Shown here: positions 5,686-6,991 of the stretch, piece after piece
How the letters are laid out: every line of letters begins with the position of its first letter
How positions within the stretch are numbered: the first letter of the stretch is position 1
Assembly: GCA_010027295.1 (NCBI GenBank)
Contig: RGVM01000136.1
Span: forward strand, 1 to 6,991
Length of the DNA: 6,991 nucleotides
Direction: 5' to 3'
From: Chitinophagia bacterium
GTDB lineage: Bacteria > Bacteroidota > Bacteroidia > Chitinophagales > Chitinophagaceae
Made by a program: the position numbers and the translations under genes
The notes under the pieces: generated by a model
Told to the model about the DNA's origin: nothing
The model's database searches: none
The model's input: only the letters and a program-made list of their open reading frames with translations

Positions 5686-6991
5686 TCAGAGGTTTTGTTT
5701 CTTGAGTTCCGAGACGGCGTGGTCGACGGCCCGGGCCGTGAGGGCCATGTAGGTGATGGAAGGGTTCTGGCAGGCGGAGGAGGCCATGCAGGACCCGTCG
5801 GTGATATAGACGTTGGGTACCTCGTGCATGGCGTTCCATTTGTCGAGGACCGAGGTCTTGGGGTCCTTTCCCATTCGAGCGGTACCCATCTCATGGATGC
5901 AGAAACCCGGAGCGGGGTCGTTGTCGTAGGTCTCGATATTCTTGATGCCGGCGGCTTCGAGCATTTCGGCGGCGCTGTTCTTCATGTCGACGCGCATCTT
6001 CTTCTCGTTCTCGCGGAAGGTGCAGTCGATGTCGAGGATGGGGAGACCCCATTTGTCCTTCTTGTCCTTGCTGAGGGTTGCCTTGTTGTCGAAGATGGGG
6101 AGTTGTTCGCCCCAGGAGCCCCATCCCATGGACCATTTGCCGGGTTCGGTAACGGTCTCTTTGAGTTCGAGGCCGATGCCGTCGAAACCCTGGCGGCTGC
6201 GGGACGCCCCGCCCTGGTAGCCGAAGCCGCGCAGGTAGCCGGCCGAGGAGCCGCCATCGAGGTTGCGGAAGCGGGGTACATAGATGCCATTGGGCCGGCG
6301 ACCGTAGGTGTATTTGTCTTGGAAGCCATCATACTCGCCTTGGGCTCCGACGCCGTAATGATGGTCCATGAGGTTGTGGCCGATCTGTCCGGAGCCGTTG
6401 CCGAGGCCGTTGGGGAAGGCGTCGGAGGTGGACATGAGCAGTATCTGGGTGGTGCCGAGGGTGCTGGCGTTGAGGAAGATGATTTTAGCGAAGTACTCTT
6501 CGGTCTTCATCGTTTCGCTGTCGATGATGCGAACGCCCTTGGCGCGGCGGGTCTCTTTGTCGTAGATGACTTCGGTGGTGATGGCGTTCGGACGGAGGGT
6601 GAGGTTGCCGGTGGCGGCAGCGGCGGGGAGGGTGGCCGAGTTGGAGCTGAAATAGCCGCTGAAGGGGCAGCCCTGGTGACATTTGTTGCGGAACTGACAG
6701 GGTCCGCGGTTGCCGACTTTCGCGGTGTGGTTGGCCGAGCGTCCGATGATCATGGCTCGGCCCAGCTTCGACTTCAGGTTGTCACGCACCATCTGTTCGA
6801 CGCAGTTGAGTTCCATGGGGGGCAGGAACTCGCCGTCGGGGAGTTGGGGAAGGTTCTCGCGCGAGCCGCTGATGCCGACGAATTTCTCGACGTAGCTGTA
6901 CCAGGGTGCGATGTCGTTGTACCGGATGGGCCAGTCGCAACCGAAGCCGTCGCGTGCATTGGCTTCGAAGTCGAGGTCGCTCCAGCGGTAG
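5686..6991 (-). CDS. GMC-family FAD-dependent sugar/alcohol dehydrogenase (C-terminal part)
   Basis: The visible 434 residues are the C-terminal three quarters of a GMC oxidoreductase; the N-terminal FAD-binding Rossmann motif lies beyond the right edge. Members of this branch oxidise sugars, glycosides or gluconate and pass electrons to a small partner subunit and a cytochrome rather than to oxygen. Counting from the first full codon, GPCQFRNKCHQGC (96-108) supplies cysteines spaced C-x5-C-x3-C, the spacing I recall for the [3Fe-4S] ligands of bacterial FAD glucose dehydrogenase. IIFLNASTLGTTQILL (170-185) is the FAD-domain return segment. HEMGTARMG (366-374) and CQNPSITYMALTARA (407-421) form the GMC C-terminal signature, with His366 and Asn409 the likely active-site pair. 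The gene ends at TGA 5688-5686. It lies upstream of the GH63 gene on the same strand, but hairpins and a separate promoter intervene. Glucoside 3-dehydrogenase, gluconate dehydrogenase and related activities cannot be told apart here. Confidence 0.92.
   Translation of the reverse strand, partial: YRWSDLDFEANARDGFGCDWPIRYNDIAPWYSYVEKFVGISGSRENLPQLPDGEFLPPMELNCVEQMVRDNLKSKLGRAMIIGRSANHTAKVGNRGPCQFRNKCHQGCPFSGYFSSNSATLPAAAATGNLTLRPNAITTEVIYDKETRRAKGVRIIDSETMKTEEYFAKIIFLNASTLGTTQILLMSTSDAFPNGLGNGSGQIGHNLMDHHYGVGAQGEYDGFQDKYTYGRRPNGIYVPRFRNLDGGSSAGYLRGFGYQGGASRSRQGFDGIGLELKETVTEPGKWSMGWGSWGEQLPIFDNKATLSKDKKDKWGLPILDIDCTFRENEKKMRVDMKNSAAEMLEAAGIKNIETYDNDPAPGFCIHEMGTARMGKDPKTSVLDKWNAMHEVPNVYITDGSCMASSACQNPSITYMALTARAVDHAVSELKKQNL

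Noticed and set aside
5534..5752. A 72-codon plus-strand frame spanning the intergenic repeats
   Set aside because: It runs through the hairpin cluster and into the antisense of the dehydrogenase, and has no recognisable protein features.

Overview
The window reads as a piece of ordinary chromosome from a moderately GC-rich member of the Bacteroidota. Three things point there. RecQ has the Bacteroidota-type architecture, with an acidic linker, an HRDC domain and an extra C-terminal helix-turn-helix region. The KpsF-like N-terminus carries the run ATLNSTGTPSLFMHAADAIH, which I recognise from that phylum. Two genes are preceded by perfect TAnnTTTG boxes, the -7 element of the Bacteroidota primary sigma factor. 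This assignment rests on protein recognition and promoter style, not on a search.

Layout, left to right. Positions 1-292 (minus) hold the first 97 codons of an arabinose-5-phosphate isomerase of the KpsF/KdsD type, cut by the window edge. A 300-base divergent intergenic region follows. recQ lies at 593-2890 (plus) and encodes a complete 765-residue DNA helicase. Seven bases after its stop comes the stop of a convergent gene at 2898-5510 (minus), which encodes an 870-residue glycoside hydrolase of family GH63. Its upstream region (5511-5685) contains a well-formed Bacteroidota promoter that ends four bases before the ATG, a 17-bp inverted repeat inside that promoter, and a cluster of three small GC-rich hairpins. 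From 5686 to the right edge (minus) lies the C-terminal 434 residues of an FAD-dependent GMC-family sugar or alcohol dehydrogenase with a probable iron-sulfur cysteine motif.

Two functional themes are visible. On the left, a housekeeping pair is arranged head to head: an LPS/Kdo precursor enzyme and a DNA repair helicase. On the right, two carbohydrate genes lie on the same strand: a dehydrogenase likely to oxidise a sugar or glycoside, then a cytoplasmic glucosidase-like enzyme. The GH63 gene has its own promoter, so the two are neighbours but probably not one simple operon.

I found no mobile element, CRISPR array, tRNA, rRNA or defence system. The most interesting signals are regulatory: near-leaderless promoter geometry at two genes, an operator-like palindrome overlapping the GH63 promoter, and the hairpin cluster after the dehydrogenase gene. 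I do not see a convincing undescribed multi-gene system here.
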